A DNA stretch of 64,000 nt from Nonlabens sp. Ci31 (GTDB lineage: Bacteria > Bacteroidota > Bacteroidia > Flavobacteriales > Flavobacteriaceae): NCBI RefSeq assembly GCF_012974865.1, contig NZ_CP043633.1:620001-684000 (forward strand). Direction: 5' to 3'. Positions 18,826 to 27,318 of this stretch are shown piece by piece (positions within the stretch are counted from its first letter, which is position 1; each line of letters opens with the position of its first letter). The notes under the pieces were generated by a model, which saw nothing but the letters and a program-made list of their open reading frames with translations, had not been told where the DNA came from and did not search any database. A program made the translations under genes and the position numbers.

Positions 18826-20735
18826 TAAATAATTTTTAAAACAGCCTTGGAATTGTCTGCTTTTATGATTTCAGCTCTAAAACCTCTATACAAATTGTAA
18901 TCTTCTTTATTAAAATAGCCTTTATTGATTTTTAAATAGCGTCTTACCATAAGCCTGTTATCGACTGCTTCTGTAACGCTAAGCTCATAGACACCAAATT
19001 TATTATCCATCTTCACCGTTTCTGGAAGGGCATCTACTTTTAGACCCGTGTCTAAAGTAATTTCATAATCATCTATATCTACATAGCCTCTGTCAATCTC
19101 AAAATCATTATACCGGTCTCTATATCTGGCTGGCTCGGTCGAGTTTCTATTAAAAAATACCGGCTGTATCAATAGAAGATCTCCTGTTTTAGAACCGTAT
19201 TTTTCTACAGAAAGATTTACCTTTTCTCTTACTTCTATTCGTTCCTTGTCATTAACTATTTCTGTTTCAGCAATATTAACAGCGTTTAAATGACTCCAAA
19301 AATAAGTGTACATCTTTTTTAAATCTTTTTCAGATTGTTTATCAAGACTTTCTCGAAACGAATACTGATATCCAGATGTTTTCATCTCAATGCTCGCAGT
19401 TGCACTGCCCTCTTTATAAAGTTCAATTTGAGCTGTAGATTGTTGTAAATTATCTTCTGTTTCATAAACCGTGGTGTGAAGAATTCTTCCACCTTCTTCA
19501 TTTACTACTAGAGCATCCCTATCATCCGTCCATCCAGCTATATAACCAAATGGATTTGTCTTACTGGTGCACTCTAACCATATATCTTCTTCCTCATCTA
19601 ATTTAGGAACATAGAGTATCATATGATTACCTTGGGTGGAAGAAAAATCCTTATCCACGCTGCGTATATTTCTATCCCCATATATAATGGCGTGATGGGA
19701 CTCAATACCCACCTCATTAAGAAGTGCCTTCGTATAATTAGAGAGTCCTTTACAATCGCCATAAGCTAGGTTATGAACTTTCTCTGCATCTATAGGTTTC
19801 CATCCACCTATACCTACTTGAACACTGATATATCGAGAACGCTCCTGCATAAAATGATACACAATCATCGCTTTTTCCCTCTGAGTGGTTGCATCCTTTG
19901 TTAAGGAGTTGATTTCTTCTATAACTTCTTGAGGTAACGCCCCTACGTCAGATAACAAAGCATCATTCATCCACTTGCCAAAGTCCTTCCAATTGTTATT
20001 CTTACCAGCTACACCTTTCATGCTAAATTCTTTCAAGGCTATTTTTACTATAGGTCCATAAGTAGAAAAATCAGGGCTGTAAGCTTGTGGTACTATGGCA
20101 GGTATGTTGGAAGCTGTATAGTTTAAAGGACCATTCTTTTGAATAGAATAATCACCCAAATGGGATTCTTTAAATTTCACCTCTACATCAGAGTTGTTTT
20201 CCACCATAAAGCGGGACGACTGCGTACTGGCATAAAAATATTCTAAAGGAACCCAACTAGGTAAGAAAGCGGTTGATTTATAAACCACTGTAGAGGTAAA
20301 GTGAACGGTAAAAGGATAACTACGCGGTGTGTAATCCAAGTACATTACTCGACTATCGCTGTATAAAGTACCATTTGACACGGCACTAACATCTTTAAAC
20401 TCCTTGCTTTTAAATCGCTCTATTTTCTCTCCTGAAGCATCATACACAGTAGCTTCTATCTTTTTGATCTCCGTATCATCGTTATAGGATTCTCCGGCTT
20501 TTTGATCTGACAATCCTTTTTTATTGAGAACAGTTACTATTCGATCAGTGACAATTTCAACTTTGTCGTAATCGTCAATAATAATCGTCACATCATTTTG
20601 CCTGATCACCGCATTTGCATTTTCTAGCAAGTTTTGTGGTATGGTATAGGAAGAAAGTTGATCGGCATCTTGCGCGTTTACAAGGCTAATAAAAAAGAAA
20701 AAGAACAGTAAAGTTGTTGGAAAAGTAAATTTCAT
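18825..20735 (-). CDS. DUF3857/transglutaminase-like protein, paralogue 3 (active site kept)
   Basis: 636 residues with a signal peptide (MKFTFPTTLLFFFFFISLVNA). DUF3857 comes first (about 45-220), followed by a transglutaminase-like domain in which the catalytic Cys is present (AYGDCKGLSNYTKALL, about residue 330), the His is in QGNHMILYVP, and an acidic residue follows in IWLECTSK. Unlike paralogues 1 and 2 it could therefore be catalytically active, as a protease or amide-forming/hydrolysing enzyme of the envelope. It heads the run of three DUF3857 genes and lies 58 bases past dtd. Confidence 0.85.
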   Translation of the reverse strand: MKFTFPTTLLFFFFFISLVNAQDADQLSSYTIPQNLLENANAVIRQNDVTIIIDDYDKVEIVTDRIVTVLNKKGLSDQKAGESYNDDTEIKKIEATVYDASGEKIERFKSKEFKDVSAVSNGTLYSDSRVMYLDYTPRSYPFTVHFTSTVVYKSTAFLPSWVPLEYFYASTQSSRFMVENNSDVEVKFKESHLGDYSIQKNGPLNYTASNIPAIVPQAYSPDFSTYGPIVKIALKEFSMKGVAGKNNNWKDFGKWMNDALLSDVGALPQEVIEEINSLTKDATTQREKAMIVYHFMQERSRYISVQVGIGGWKPIDAEKVHNLAYGDCKGLSNYTKALLNEVGIESHHAIIYGDRNIRSVDKDFSSTQGNHMILYVPKLDEEEDIWLECTSKTNPFGYIAGWTDDRDALVVNEEGGRILHTTVYETEDNLQQSTAQIELYKEGSATASIEMKTSGYQYSFRESLDKQSEKDLKKMYTYFWSHLNAVNIAETEIVNDKERIEVREKVNLSVEKYGSKTGDLLLIQPVFFNRNSTEPARYRDRYNDFEIDRGYVDIDDYEITLDTGLKVDALPETVKMDNKFGVYELSVTEAVDNRLMVRRYLKINKGYFNKEDYNLYRGFRAEIIKADNSKAVLKII

Positions 20736-20793
20736 AGATTGTAAAAAAAAGGAATTTAATTCACTTTAGTTCCATAATCAAGAAATTCTAAGG

Positions 20794-21288
20794 TTATTTT
20801 CGATGACTGTCCACTAGGATAGTTACAGGGCCGTCATTAATCAATTGTACTTTCATATCAGCTCCAAATATTCCAGTAGCTATTTCTTTGTTCCGCTTTC
20901 GTACTTTACCGTCGCTCAGCACCGACTTCTTCGTCTCAAAACTCCTGGAAAGGGTTCTTATAAAAGCATCGTATAAAGGTACCGCTACCTCTGGTCTTGC
21001 AGCCTCAATATAGCTAGGCCTGTTGCCTTTTTTAGTATTGGCATATAAAGTGAATTGTGAGACGACTAAAATTTCCCCATCGATATCCTGAATACTTAAA
21101 TTCATTTTACCGTCTATGTCTGAGAAGATTCTCATACTTAAGATTTTATTCACAAGCCAGTCGGTGTCTTCTTGCGTGTCTTGATGGGTAATACCTAATA
21201 AAATAAGCAAGCCTTTTTTAATGGCTCCATGAACAGTTCCATCAATAGTTACATTTGCTTCACTAACTCGTTGAATGACTATTCTCAC
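20794..21288 (-). CDS. dtd: D-aminoacyl-tRNA deacylase
   Basis: A 164-residue cytoplasmic enzyme that removes D-amino acids (and glycine) wrongly attached to tRNA. The two signature motifs are SQFTLYA (about residue 78) and the C-terminal NDGPVTI. The protein is about 14 residues longer than the usual 150. The extra stretch (about residues 114-132, [18 protein letters not shown]) lies just before [11 protein letters not shown], and its DNA contains half of the palindrome found elsewhere (TTCCGCTTTCG at 20888-20898). This may be a decayed insertion that kept the frame. The start overlaps the rsgA stop by 4 bases. Confidence 0.95.
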   Translation of the reverse strand: MRIVIQRVSEANVTIDGTVHGAIKKGLLILLGITHQDTQEDTDWLVNKILSMRIFSDIDGKMNLSIQDIDGEILVVSQFTLYANTKKGNRPSYIEAARPEVAVPLYDAFIRTLSRSFETKKSVLSDGKVRKRNKEIATGIFGADMKVQLINDGPVTILVDSHRK

Positions 21289-22292
21289 GGCTGTATTTGA
21301 TGTTTATCCTGTCGGTAATTATCTTCATCTCCTTTGATTATTTGCACATAACTTTCATAACGGCTCAGAACCATTTCTCCATTTTCTACTGCCTCTTTTA
21401 CCGCGCATTTAGGCTCTTCTACATGCATGCAATTGTGAAATTTACATTGCTGCTTCAACTCGTGAATTTCAGGAAAATAATCACCTATTTCTTCTTTTTC
21501 CATATCCACTACCCCAAAGCCTTTGACACCAGGTGTATCGATCAAACGTGCGCCAAAGTCCAAATCAAACATCTCTGCAAACGTAGTCGTATGTTGTCCC
21601 TGTTTATGTTGTTCTGAGATTTGTTTAGTTTTTAATTGTAATCCAGGCTGCACCGCATTGGCTAGGGTGCTTTTTCCAGCGCCACTATGACCGGCAAACA
21701 TGCTGGTCTTGCCTTTCATTTTCTCTTTAATTAGATCGATGTTCTTACCTGTTTCTGCACTTATAGCAATACATTCATAGCCTATAGATTTATAAAGACT
21801 CATCAAGTACCTTACCTCATCCAGCTCTGTCATGGTAAGTAATTCTTCTCCAGTTTCTGGGTCAATCATGATACCGCCTTGATCATCGTTATAAGTATCT
21901 ACCTTGTTAAAGGCGAGTACCACAGGTATATGATAAGCTTCGGCAGTGACTAGAACTCGATCTATAAAAGAAGTAAACGTAGGCGGATTGTTTAAGGTCA
22001 CCAATAAAAAAACCTGATCTACATTTGCAGCAATAATATGTGTTTGCTTTGATAAATTCACCGACTTTCTGACGATGTAATTATCGCGTTCATGAATCAC
22101 ATTAATGATTCCTATCTCTTCATCTCCTTTTTTCTCAATTTCAAAATCTACCTCATCCCCTACAGCAACAGGATTGGTGCTCTTAATTCCTTGTAAACGA
22201 AATTTACCCTTTATCCTACAGGAGTAAAATGCACCGTCAGTACCTTTTACTTCATACCAACTTCCTGTAGATCTATATACGGTTCCAGTCAT
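21285..22292 (-). CDS. rsgA: Small ribosomal subunit biogenesis GTPase RsgA
   Basis: 335 residues from the ATG at 22292; a longer frame to 22397 exists but begins in a repeat and contains the promoter. The order is an OB-fold (1-80), a circularly permuted GTPase (NKVDTYN, SAETGKN, then [10 protein letters not shown], then [10 protein letters not shown]) and a C-terminal zinc region ([15 protein letters not shown]). RsgA acts in late 30S assembly in the cytoplasm. It is the first gene of an rsgA-dtd unit with a 4-base overlap. Confidence 0.96.
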   Translation of the reverse strand: MTGTVYRSTGSWYEVKGTDGAFYSCRIKGKFRLQGIKSTNPVAVGDEVDFEIEKKGDEEIGIINVIHERDNYIVRKSVNLSKQTHIIAANVDQVFLLVTLNNPPTFTSFIDRVLVTAEAYHIPVVLAFNKVDTYNDDQGGIMIDPETGEELLTMTELDEVRYLMSLYKSIGYECIAISAETGKNIDLIKEKMKGKTSMFAGHSGAGKSTLANAVQPGLQLKTKQISEQHKQGQHTTTFAEMFDLDFGARLIDTPGVKGFGVVDMEKEEIGDYFPEIHELKQQCKFHNCMHVEEPKCAVKEAVENGEMVLSRYESYVQIIKGDEDNYRQDKHQIQP

Positions 22293-22319
22293 TAATTGAG
22301 TTGTGTGTTCTTCATCAAA

Positions 22320-22327
22320 CAAAATTA
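22320..22327 (-). promoter_or_regulatory. Promoter -7 element of rsgA
   Basis: TAATTTTG on the minus strand, 27 bases before the ATG at 22292. It supports that start over the upstream in-frame alternatives. Confidence 0.5.
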
Positions 22328-22381
22328 AGGCTTTTATAAGTAGTTTATAGCGAGAAGTAACAATAGCATTGCGATCAATTT

Positions 22382-22430
22382 TAGACAATGCCAACACAAA
22401 TAGTTGGCATATCAGATTTTACTAGTTTTT
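22382..22430. repeat. Direct repeat with hairpin, copy 1
   Basis: Begins TAGACAATGCCAACACAAAT and contains the stem TGCCAAC/GTTGGCA. It is nearly identical to 22606-22652, and weaker similarity continues for about 40 more bases in both. Confidence 0.8.
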
Positions 22431-22881
22431 AAAAATAAAATTTCAGCATTGCAAACCCCTTATTTAATTCGTGCAGAAATAAAATAAGGCATCCCTATCC
22501 CTGCTTTTGTCAGTTACAAGGTGGGAAAATTAGATAGGGGTATCTGGCTACATGATTAAATTGAAAAGTCCATACCTGTTTTCCATAAAACACTGAGAAT
22601 AAACCTAGACAATGCCAACACAAATAGTTGGCATATCAGATTTACTAGTTTTTTTTGAACCGAATTGTGACACTGCAAACACCCTTTACCTAACGGCATT
22701 ATGCATTCCTCTCGCTTAAGCTCGTCTGATGCAAGAAGGGGAAACCCAATAAATTCTAGCTATAGAGAATAAATGATACCATTCCCAAGATTAACGTTTT
22801 CCCTTGAGAGAAAATAAGAATTTGGAGTTCGCATGTTTGATTGAAGCAGCTGTTCTCAACATAGGTGCTATAAACCCATCA
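22431..22881. other. Non-coding stretch upstream of rsgA
   Basis: About 450 bases with no convincing frame. It holds the second copy of the hairpin repeat and a loose pairing between CCCTATC (about 22485) and GATAGGGG (about 22532). I see nothing else. Confidence 0.5.
22606..22652. repeat. Direct repeat with hairpin, copy 2
   Basis: Same sequence as 22382-22430 apart from one T in a run, in the same orientation 224 bases away. Confidence 0.8.
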
Positions 22882-22909
22882 TAAAGGCTGGAATTAATTC
22901 CAGCCTTTA
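22882..22909. terminator. Terminator of the aromatic amino acid operon
   Basis: A perfect 28-base inverted repeat (TAAAGGCTGGAATT and its complement) starting 10 bases after the stop codon of the last operon gene. The T run is short. Confidence 0.75.
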
Positions 22910-22918
22910 TGACCCATG

Positions 22919-24001
22919 TTAATTATTAATCACCTTTTCTTGGTGTATAATAGATTCTTGATGCACGGCTTTAAAAACTCGGAGAATAAACTCTTCACTT
23001 AATCCATGCTCTTCACCAGCAAGTATCATCTTGCCTAGAATCTCATTCCATCTTTTAGATTGTAAAACAGCTACGTTACGTTCTTTTTTCAAAACTCCAA
23101 TCGCGTCTGCAGTTTTCATTCTCTTACCTAATGATTCAATGATGGAATTGTCAATAATATCGATTTGAGCTCTTAGAACGCCTAATTTGGACTGGTATCC
23201 AGCTTCGTCATCTTGCTCTTTTCTGATACGCAAATCTTTAAAAATTTGCATCAAGGCCGTTGGAGTCACTTGTTGAGCGGCATCGCTCCAAGCGTTATCT
23301 GGATCATAATGTGTTTCAATCATCAATCCGTCAAAGTTTAAATCCAGAGCGGTTTGAGACACTTCAAGAATCATATCTCTTTTTCCGGTAATATGTGAGG
23401 GATCACAAATCAATGGAATATCTGGATATTGGGTCTGGAAATCAACAGCAATTTGCCATTCTGGATTGTTGCGGTATTTAGACTTGCTGTAAGTAGAAAA
23501 ACCTCTATGAATCACCCCTAACCTTTTAATGTTAGCTGTGTGTAGACGTTCTACAGCGCCTATCCACAAAGCCAAATCAGGATTTACCGGGTTTTTTACC
23601 AGCACCACCTTATCCGTTCCTTTTAACGCATCGGCAATTTCTTGAACGATAAATGGACTAACGGTAGATCGAGCACCTATCCATAAAAGATCGATGTCGT
23701 GTTCTAATGCTAACTCTACGTGAGCTCGGTTAGCTACTTCAGTCGCTGTTAAAAGACCTGTTTCTGCTTTGGCTTTTTGCAACCATTTAAGGCCTATCGC
23801 TCCTACTCCTTCAAAGTTTCCTGGGCGTGTTCTAGGTTTCCATATTCCTGCACGCAAGTAAGTCACGTCCGTATCTTTTAATTCATGTGCAATTTTAAGC
23901 ACTTGGTCTTCTGTTTCTGCGCTGCATGGTCCAGCTATAACTATGGGGTGCTCCAGTTGGTGCGCGTCTAACCAGTTTCTGAATTCCTTCTTATTTTCCA
24001 T
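22919..24001 (-). CDS. Bifunctional 3-deoxy-7-phosphoheptulonate synthase / chorismate mutase
   Basis: 360 residues. The N-terminal 260 form a DAHP synthase of the AroG/KdsA-like beta group (VIAGPCSAETEDQ, LRAGIWKPRTRPGNFEG, LVKNPVNPDLALW, ICDPSHITGKRDM), which joins PEP and erythrose-4-phosphate. The C-terminal 90 form an AroQ-type chorismate mutase helix bundle (LGVLRAQIDIIDNSIIESLG...). This fusion is typical of Bacteroidota and links entry to the shikimate pathway with the Phe/Tyr branch. It is the last gene of the operon; its start overlaps the tyrA stop by 11 bases. Allosteric control by prephenate is known for related fusions but cannot be read here. Confidence 0.94.
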   Translation of the reverse strand: MENKKEFRNWLDAHQLEHPIVIAGPCSAETEDQVLKIAHELKDTDVTYLRAGIWKPRTRPGNFEGVGAIGLKWLQKAKAETGLLTATEVANRAHVELALEHDIDLLWIGARSTVSPFIVQEIADALKGTDKVVLVKNPVNPDLALWIGAVERLHTANIKRLGVIHRGFSTYSKSKYRNNPEWQIAVDFQTQYPDIPLICDPSHITGKRDMILEVSQTALDLNFDGLMIETHYDPDNAWSDAAQQVTPTALMQIFKDLRIRKEQDDEAGYQSKLGVLRAQIDIIDNSIIESLGKRMKTADAIGVLKKERNVAVLQSKRWNEILGKMILAGEEHGLSEEFILRVFKAVHQESIIHQEKVINN

Positions 24002-24851
24002 TTTCTATTCCTTTCAGTATCGTTTTAATTCTATTTGTTTGTTCCATATCATTAAATATGGCCTTGTGATCGTTGTTTTTGACGCTTTCGCGAAAGCGAG
24101 ACAAATTCTCAATATATCCATCCAGACTGGCCAAAACATGCTCTTTATTCTGTGCAAATATAGGCGTCCACATAGCCGGCGAACTCTTTGCCAGCCTTAC
24201 GGTACTTTCAAAACCGCTACCGGCGAGATCAAAAATATCTCGTTCATTTTTTTCTTCTTGTATCACGGTCTTTCCCAGCATAAAACTAGATATATGTGAT
24301 AAATGAGATACGTAAGCAATATGCCGGTCGTGAGCCCCTGGAGTCATGTACCGCACTCGCATTCCCAGTTGATCAAAGACCAGCTTTGCAATTTCTTGCA
24401 ATTTAAAAGACGTTTTCTCTACCTCACATACAATTATGGTTTTCTTGACAAATAAATTAGATATTGCCGCGTCAGGTCCAGAAAATTCGGTTCCCGCAAT
24501 AGGATGTGCTGCTAGAAATTGTCTTCTATTTTTATGAGTTGCTACTCCGTCACAAATGGCTTCTTTAGTAGAACCTACATCAATAACCAAGGCGTGTTCA
24601 GGAATTACATCCAGCACCTGAGGCAAAACTTTTAAAGTCGCATCTACCGGAATAGAGACGATGACCAGGTCTGCAATTTTTAGATCTTCCAGTGTTGCGA
24701 CCTGATCGATAATCTTATTTTCTTTTGCTTTTTGGAGGTGTAGTTCCACTTTATCAATGCCGTACAAAACAGCCTCTGGGTAATGCCTACGCAAATCCTT
24801 AAGCATCGAGCCACCTATCAATCCAGTTCCTATTAGAAAGATGTTTTTCAT
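23991..24851 (-). CDS. tyrA: Prephenate dehydrogenase
   Basis: 286 residues from the ATG at 24851, which overlaps the aminotransferase stop (ATGA). Longer in-frame starts would lie inside that gene. It oxidises prephenate to 4-hydroxyphenylpyruvate with NAD(P). The Rossmann motif is FLIGTGLIGGSML at the N-terminus; HPIAGTEFSGPDAA and the helical C-terminal dimer domain follow. Near residue 257 the frame runs through the 16-base palindrome (24083-24098), coding for SRFRESV, with no obvious change in protein length. It lies third in the aromatic operon. Confidence 0.94.
   Translation of the reverse strand: MKNIFLIGTGLIGGSMLKDLRRHYPEAVLYGIDKVELHLQKAKENKIIDQVATLEDLKIADLVIVSIPVDATLKVLPQVLDVIPEHALVIDVGSTKEAICDGVATHKNRRQFLAAHPIAGTEFSGPDAAISNLFVKKTIIVCEVEKTSFKLQEIAKLVFDQLGMRVRYMTPGAHDRHIAYVSHLSHISSFMLGKTVIQEEKNERDIFDLAGSGFESTVRLAKSSPAMWTPIFAQNKEHVLASLDGYIENLSRFRESVKNNDHKAIFNDMEQTNRIKTILKGIENGK
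24083..24098. repeat. 16-bp palindrome, copy 2 (inside tyrA)
   Basis: CGCTTTCGCGAAAGCG followed by AGAC. Same reading phase and same encoded peptide (SRFRESV) as the copy in aroA. Confidence 0.9.
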
Positions 24852-26008
24852 GCTTCTATCTTTTTGGAAACCCTTTCTATCATTTCTTTTATTTGTTCTT
24901 CTTTTACGCAAAGTGAAAAACGAACATAGCCTATTCCATTACTTCCGAAAATACTTCCCGGAGCAATGAAAATACCATTCTCATAAAGCAAGTGATCTAC
25001 AAATGCCTTGTCGTCTTTTTCTCCTTCTGGCAACTTACACCAAACGAATAAGCCGCCAGATTGCTCTTGTGGTTGCAGATTTAAAGACATGGCTAGTTCC
25101 ACAGTCAACACCAGACGTTTTTTGTACATCTTATTTTGATTTTCTAGCCAGCTATTATCTGTTTCTAGAGCAGCAATAGCCCCTTTCTGTACACCGTAAA
25201 ACATACCGCTATCCATATTGGTTTTTACTTTCAAGACTTCTTTCAATACCTCAGCTTTTCCTGAAAGCATTCCTACACGCCAGCCAGCCATGTTATAAGT
25301 TTTGCTTATAGAATTTAATTCTAGCGCTACTTCCATAGATCCAGCCACTTGATGGATGCTTATTTTATCGGGATACAAACAACTATACGGATTATCATTT
25401 ATTATAAGAATCTCATTCTTCTTTGCAAAAGCAATAAGACGTTCAAAAAATTCTAGGGAACCAGGTGCTCCTGAGGGCATATGAGGGTAATTAGTCCACA
25501 TAATTTTTACCTTGCTTAGATCTAATTTTTCTAAGGCATCAAAATCTGGCATCCAATTATGGTCTGCTGTAAGATCATAAGATACCGCTGTTGCTTCACA
25601 CAATTTTGTCGCACTGGCGTAAGTAGGATAACCAGGATCTGGAATCAACACTTCGTCTCCAGGGTTTAAAAAAGCCATGGAAGCATGAAGAATACCTTCC
25701 TTACTTCCCATTAAGGGTATGATTTCTGAATCTGAATCTAAAACCACCTGATATTGCTTTTTATAAAAGCCAGCCATAGCAGTTCTCAATTCTGGTAATC
25801 CTAAATAACTTTGATACCCGTGAGCGCTAGTGTCCTGCAAGGCAGCTGTAAGTGCTGGCACTACATGCTCTGGAGGCAATAAATCTGGGTTGCCTATTCC
25901 AGCGTTGATAATAGGTTTGCCCAATAGGATCAAACTTCTCACCTCGCGCAACTTTGTTGCAAAGTAATATTCTTGAACGCTATCCAGTCTCTTGGCCGCT
26001 TGTATCAT
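24848..26008 (-). CDS. Pyridoxal-phosphate aminotransferase of the aromatic operon
   Basis: 386 residues, fold type I class I/II. The PLP lysine is in SISKTYNMAGWRVGM (about residue 238), with NAGIGNPDLLPPEHV at the N-terminus and the cofactor-binding region NDNPYSCLY. Placed between pheA and tyrA with 4-base overlaps on both sides, it most likely makes Phe and Tyr (or arogenate) by transamination of phenylpyruvate, 4-hydroxyphenylpyruvate or prephenate. That role is inferred from position. The sequence itself only supports a broad aspartate/aromatic/LL-DAP type aminotransferase. Confidence 0.9.
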   Translation of the reverse strand: MIQAAKRLDSVQEYYFATKLREVRSLILLGKPIINAGIGNPDLLPPEHVVPALTAALQDTSAHGYQSYLGLPELRTAMAGFYKKQYQVVLDSDSEIIPLMGSKEGILHASMAFLNPGDEVLIPDPGYPTYASATKLCEATAVSYDLTADHNWMPDFDALEKLDLSKVKIMWTNYPHMPSGAPGSLEFFERLIAFAKKNEILIINDNPYSCLYPDKISIHQVAGSMEVALELNSISKTYNMAGWRVGMLSGKAEVLKEVLKVKTNMDSGMFYGVQKGAIAALETDNSWLENQNKMYKKRLVLTVELAMSLNLQPQEQSGGLFVWCKLPEGEKDDKAFVDHLLYENGIFIAPGSIFGSNGIGYVRFSLCVKEEQIKEMIERVSKKIEA

Positions 26009-26817
26009 AGCTTATGTGATTTATAAATACCTAAAATCTCTAAGGATTCCACAAGAATCCCTATTTCTAATTGTGCTGCCTCAAATTGCGCCAGGTCTTG
26101 AAACTCAAGATCTACAACAAAAGAGCATAAAAAAGGCTTTTCTATTACAGGTACCGATTGTATTTTAGAAAGGTTGATGTTTAAGTTGCCCAATGCCGTC
26201 AGTATCTTACCCAAGCTTCCAGGTTGATGCCCAGCTGTAAAATTGATCGTTGCTTTATTGGCATTTTCTATTTGGCGATTTGTTTTTTCTACAACTACAA
26301 ATCTGGTAGCATTATTCTTTACTTGTTGTATGTCCTTACTTATAATTTTTAGCCCATACAATTGTGCCGCTTGAGCAGAGGCGACAGCAGCAACACCGCG
26401 TTTTTTGTCATTTGCTATTCTATACGCAGCAGCAGCAGTATCGTCTGTTTCTACCAGCTTGATATGTTGGTGTTTTCTAAAAAAAGGTTTGCACTGCAAT
26501 AATGCCATAGGATGTGACTGTACCTCATCAATGTTTTTAATTTTCTGACCGTGCAACGCCATCAATTGGTGTTTAATATTCAGGTGAAACTCTCCAGTTA
26601 TAGTTAATTTTTGTTCCTTGATCAAACTGTAATTAGGTAGAATACTTCCAGCGATAGAATTCCCTATAGCCATAACCCCTTTGTCAGCATCCCCATTTGC
26701 CACAGCCATAGCTAGCTGATCGAAGGAACTACACTCCTGCAAAGAAACGTCTCCGTATAAATGACTTACCACTTGATGATGGTAAGAACCTTGAATTCCT
26801 TGAATAGCTACTTTCAT
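26005..26817 (-). CDS. pheA: Prephenate dehydratase
   Basis: 270 residues. The catalytic PDT domain (1-180) begins VAIQGIQGSYHHQVVSHLYG and contains the key Thr-Arg-Phe in NNATRFVVVEK. The C-terminal ACT domain (about 190-270) contains HQPGSLGKILTALGNLNINL, the Phe-binding GALV/ESRP-like region that gives feedback inhibition in the family. It converts prephenate to phenylpyruvate. It is the first structural gene of the operon. Its ATG is only 8 bases past the T run of an intrinsic terminator, which in turn follows a Phe/Tyr/Trp-rich leader peptide, so expression is very likely controlled by attenuation. Confidence 0.93.
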   Translation of the reverse strand: MKVAIQGIQGSYHHQVVSHLYGDVSLQECSSFDQLAMAVANGDADKGVMAIGNSIAGSILPNYSLIKEQKLTITGEFHLNIKHQLMALHGQKIKNIDEVQSHPMALLQCKPFFRKHQHIKLVETDDTAAAAYRIANDKKRGVAAVASAQAAQLYGLKIISKDIQQVKNNATRFVVVEKTNRQIENANKATINFTAGHQPGSLGKILTALGNLNINLSKIQSVPVIEKPFLCSFVVDLEFQDLAQFEAAQLEIGILVESLEILGIYKSHKL

Positions 26818-26825
26818 TTTTGAGT

Positions 26826-26855
26826 AAAAAAAAGTCCTGATCAGATCAGGACTTT
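26826..26855 (-). terminator. Attenuator terminator in front of pheA
   Basis: On the minus strand AAAGTCCTGA pairs with TCAGGACTTT and is followed by a run of eight T. It lies between the leader peptide (stop at 26880) and the pheA ATG (26817), the position of a classic attenuator. The sequence AGGAC at the end of the leader reading frame (26890-26894) is complementary to GTCCT in the terminator's left arm and could form the antiterminator. Confidence 0.85.
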
Positions 26856-26879
26856 ATAGTTATTTATATTTTTCAAATA

Positions 26880-26948
26880 TTACCATACCGTCCTCGCTTC
26901 TATAAAATAGAAGTAGAATCCTGTCCAGAAATAATTAGTTGTTGTCAT
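26880..26948 (-). CDS. Leader peptide of the aromatic amino acid operon
   Basis: A 22-codon frame, ATG at 26948 and TAA at 26880. Residues 5-15 read NYFWTGFYFYF and the last residue is Trp; 9 of 22 residues are Phe, Tyr or Trp. A hairpin (CTTCTAT/ATAGAAG, 26897-26913) overlaps codons 12-18, just where a ribosome stalled for charged tRNA-Phe or tRNA-Tyr would sit. Downstream lies the terminator before pheA. In known phe, trp and his attenuators, stalling on the control codons favours an antiterminator; here the same logic would sense all three aromatic amino acids. It was identified by reading, since it is far too short for ordinary gene calling. Confidence 0.88.
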   Translation of the reverse strand: MTTTNYFWTGFYFYFIEARTVW

Positions 26949-27058
26949 AATAAGCAGCTAATGTAAAATAGATTTATTTAATTATGTGATTTTCCAATGA
27001 CTTTTATATGGAAATTAGAACTCTATCGTTGTAGTAGGGATTTTTTATAAAAAAATAA

Positions 27059-27088
27059 AGGCATAACAATCTGTAGATTGTTATGCCT
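27059..27088. terminator. Terminator after the small membrane protein pseudogene
   Basis: AGGCATAACAAT pairs with ATTGTTATGCCT around a six-base loop, with A/T-rich flanks. The frame ending at 27108 stops just before it. Confidence 0.75.
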
Positions 27089-27107
27089 AATTTATCATGT
27101 ACAATAT

Positions 27108-27306
27108 CTACGCTAGTTTCTTGTCTAATCTTACTGCTAAGGCAAAATATAATAAGCTCCCTAGTAATGGTAAAAATACAATTGCTAAAATCCAAACTTA
27201 AGGATTGTGTACTTAGCTGTTTTTTGTAAACCTTTACAGATACAGAAATAATAGCTACAAGCATCAGTAGACTAATTGACCAAAATAATATTTGTACTGT
27301 ATTCAC
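27108..27306 (-). pseudogene. Small two-helix membrane protein (PLDc_N-like), frameshifted
   Basis: The first frame gives MNTVQILFWSISLLMLVAII and continues to VKVYKK, a membrane helix. From about 27200 a different frame encodes WILAIVFLPLLGSLLYFALA followed by VRLDKKLA and a stop at 27108, the second helix of the short phospholipase D N-terminal-like (PLDc_N) proteins. Between them the frame must change twice within about 50 bases, around AAAAAACAG and around GGATTTTAG. Reading straight on instead runs to 27004, through the terminator, which supports decay rather than a novel C-terminus. It begins 12 bases after the lipoprotein gene, so it was a two-gene unit. Confidence 0.65.
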
Positions 27307-27318
27307 AATTTAATTATT

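Noticed and set aside
21297..21617. 106-codon plus-strand frame inside rsgA
   Set aside because: Antisense shadow of a well-supported gene, with low-complexity hydrophobic content.
27004..27107. C-terminal extension of the small membrane protein in the uninterrupted frame
   Set aside because: It runs through a terminator hairpin and has no family resemblance, whereas the shifted frame restores a known two-helix pattern.
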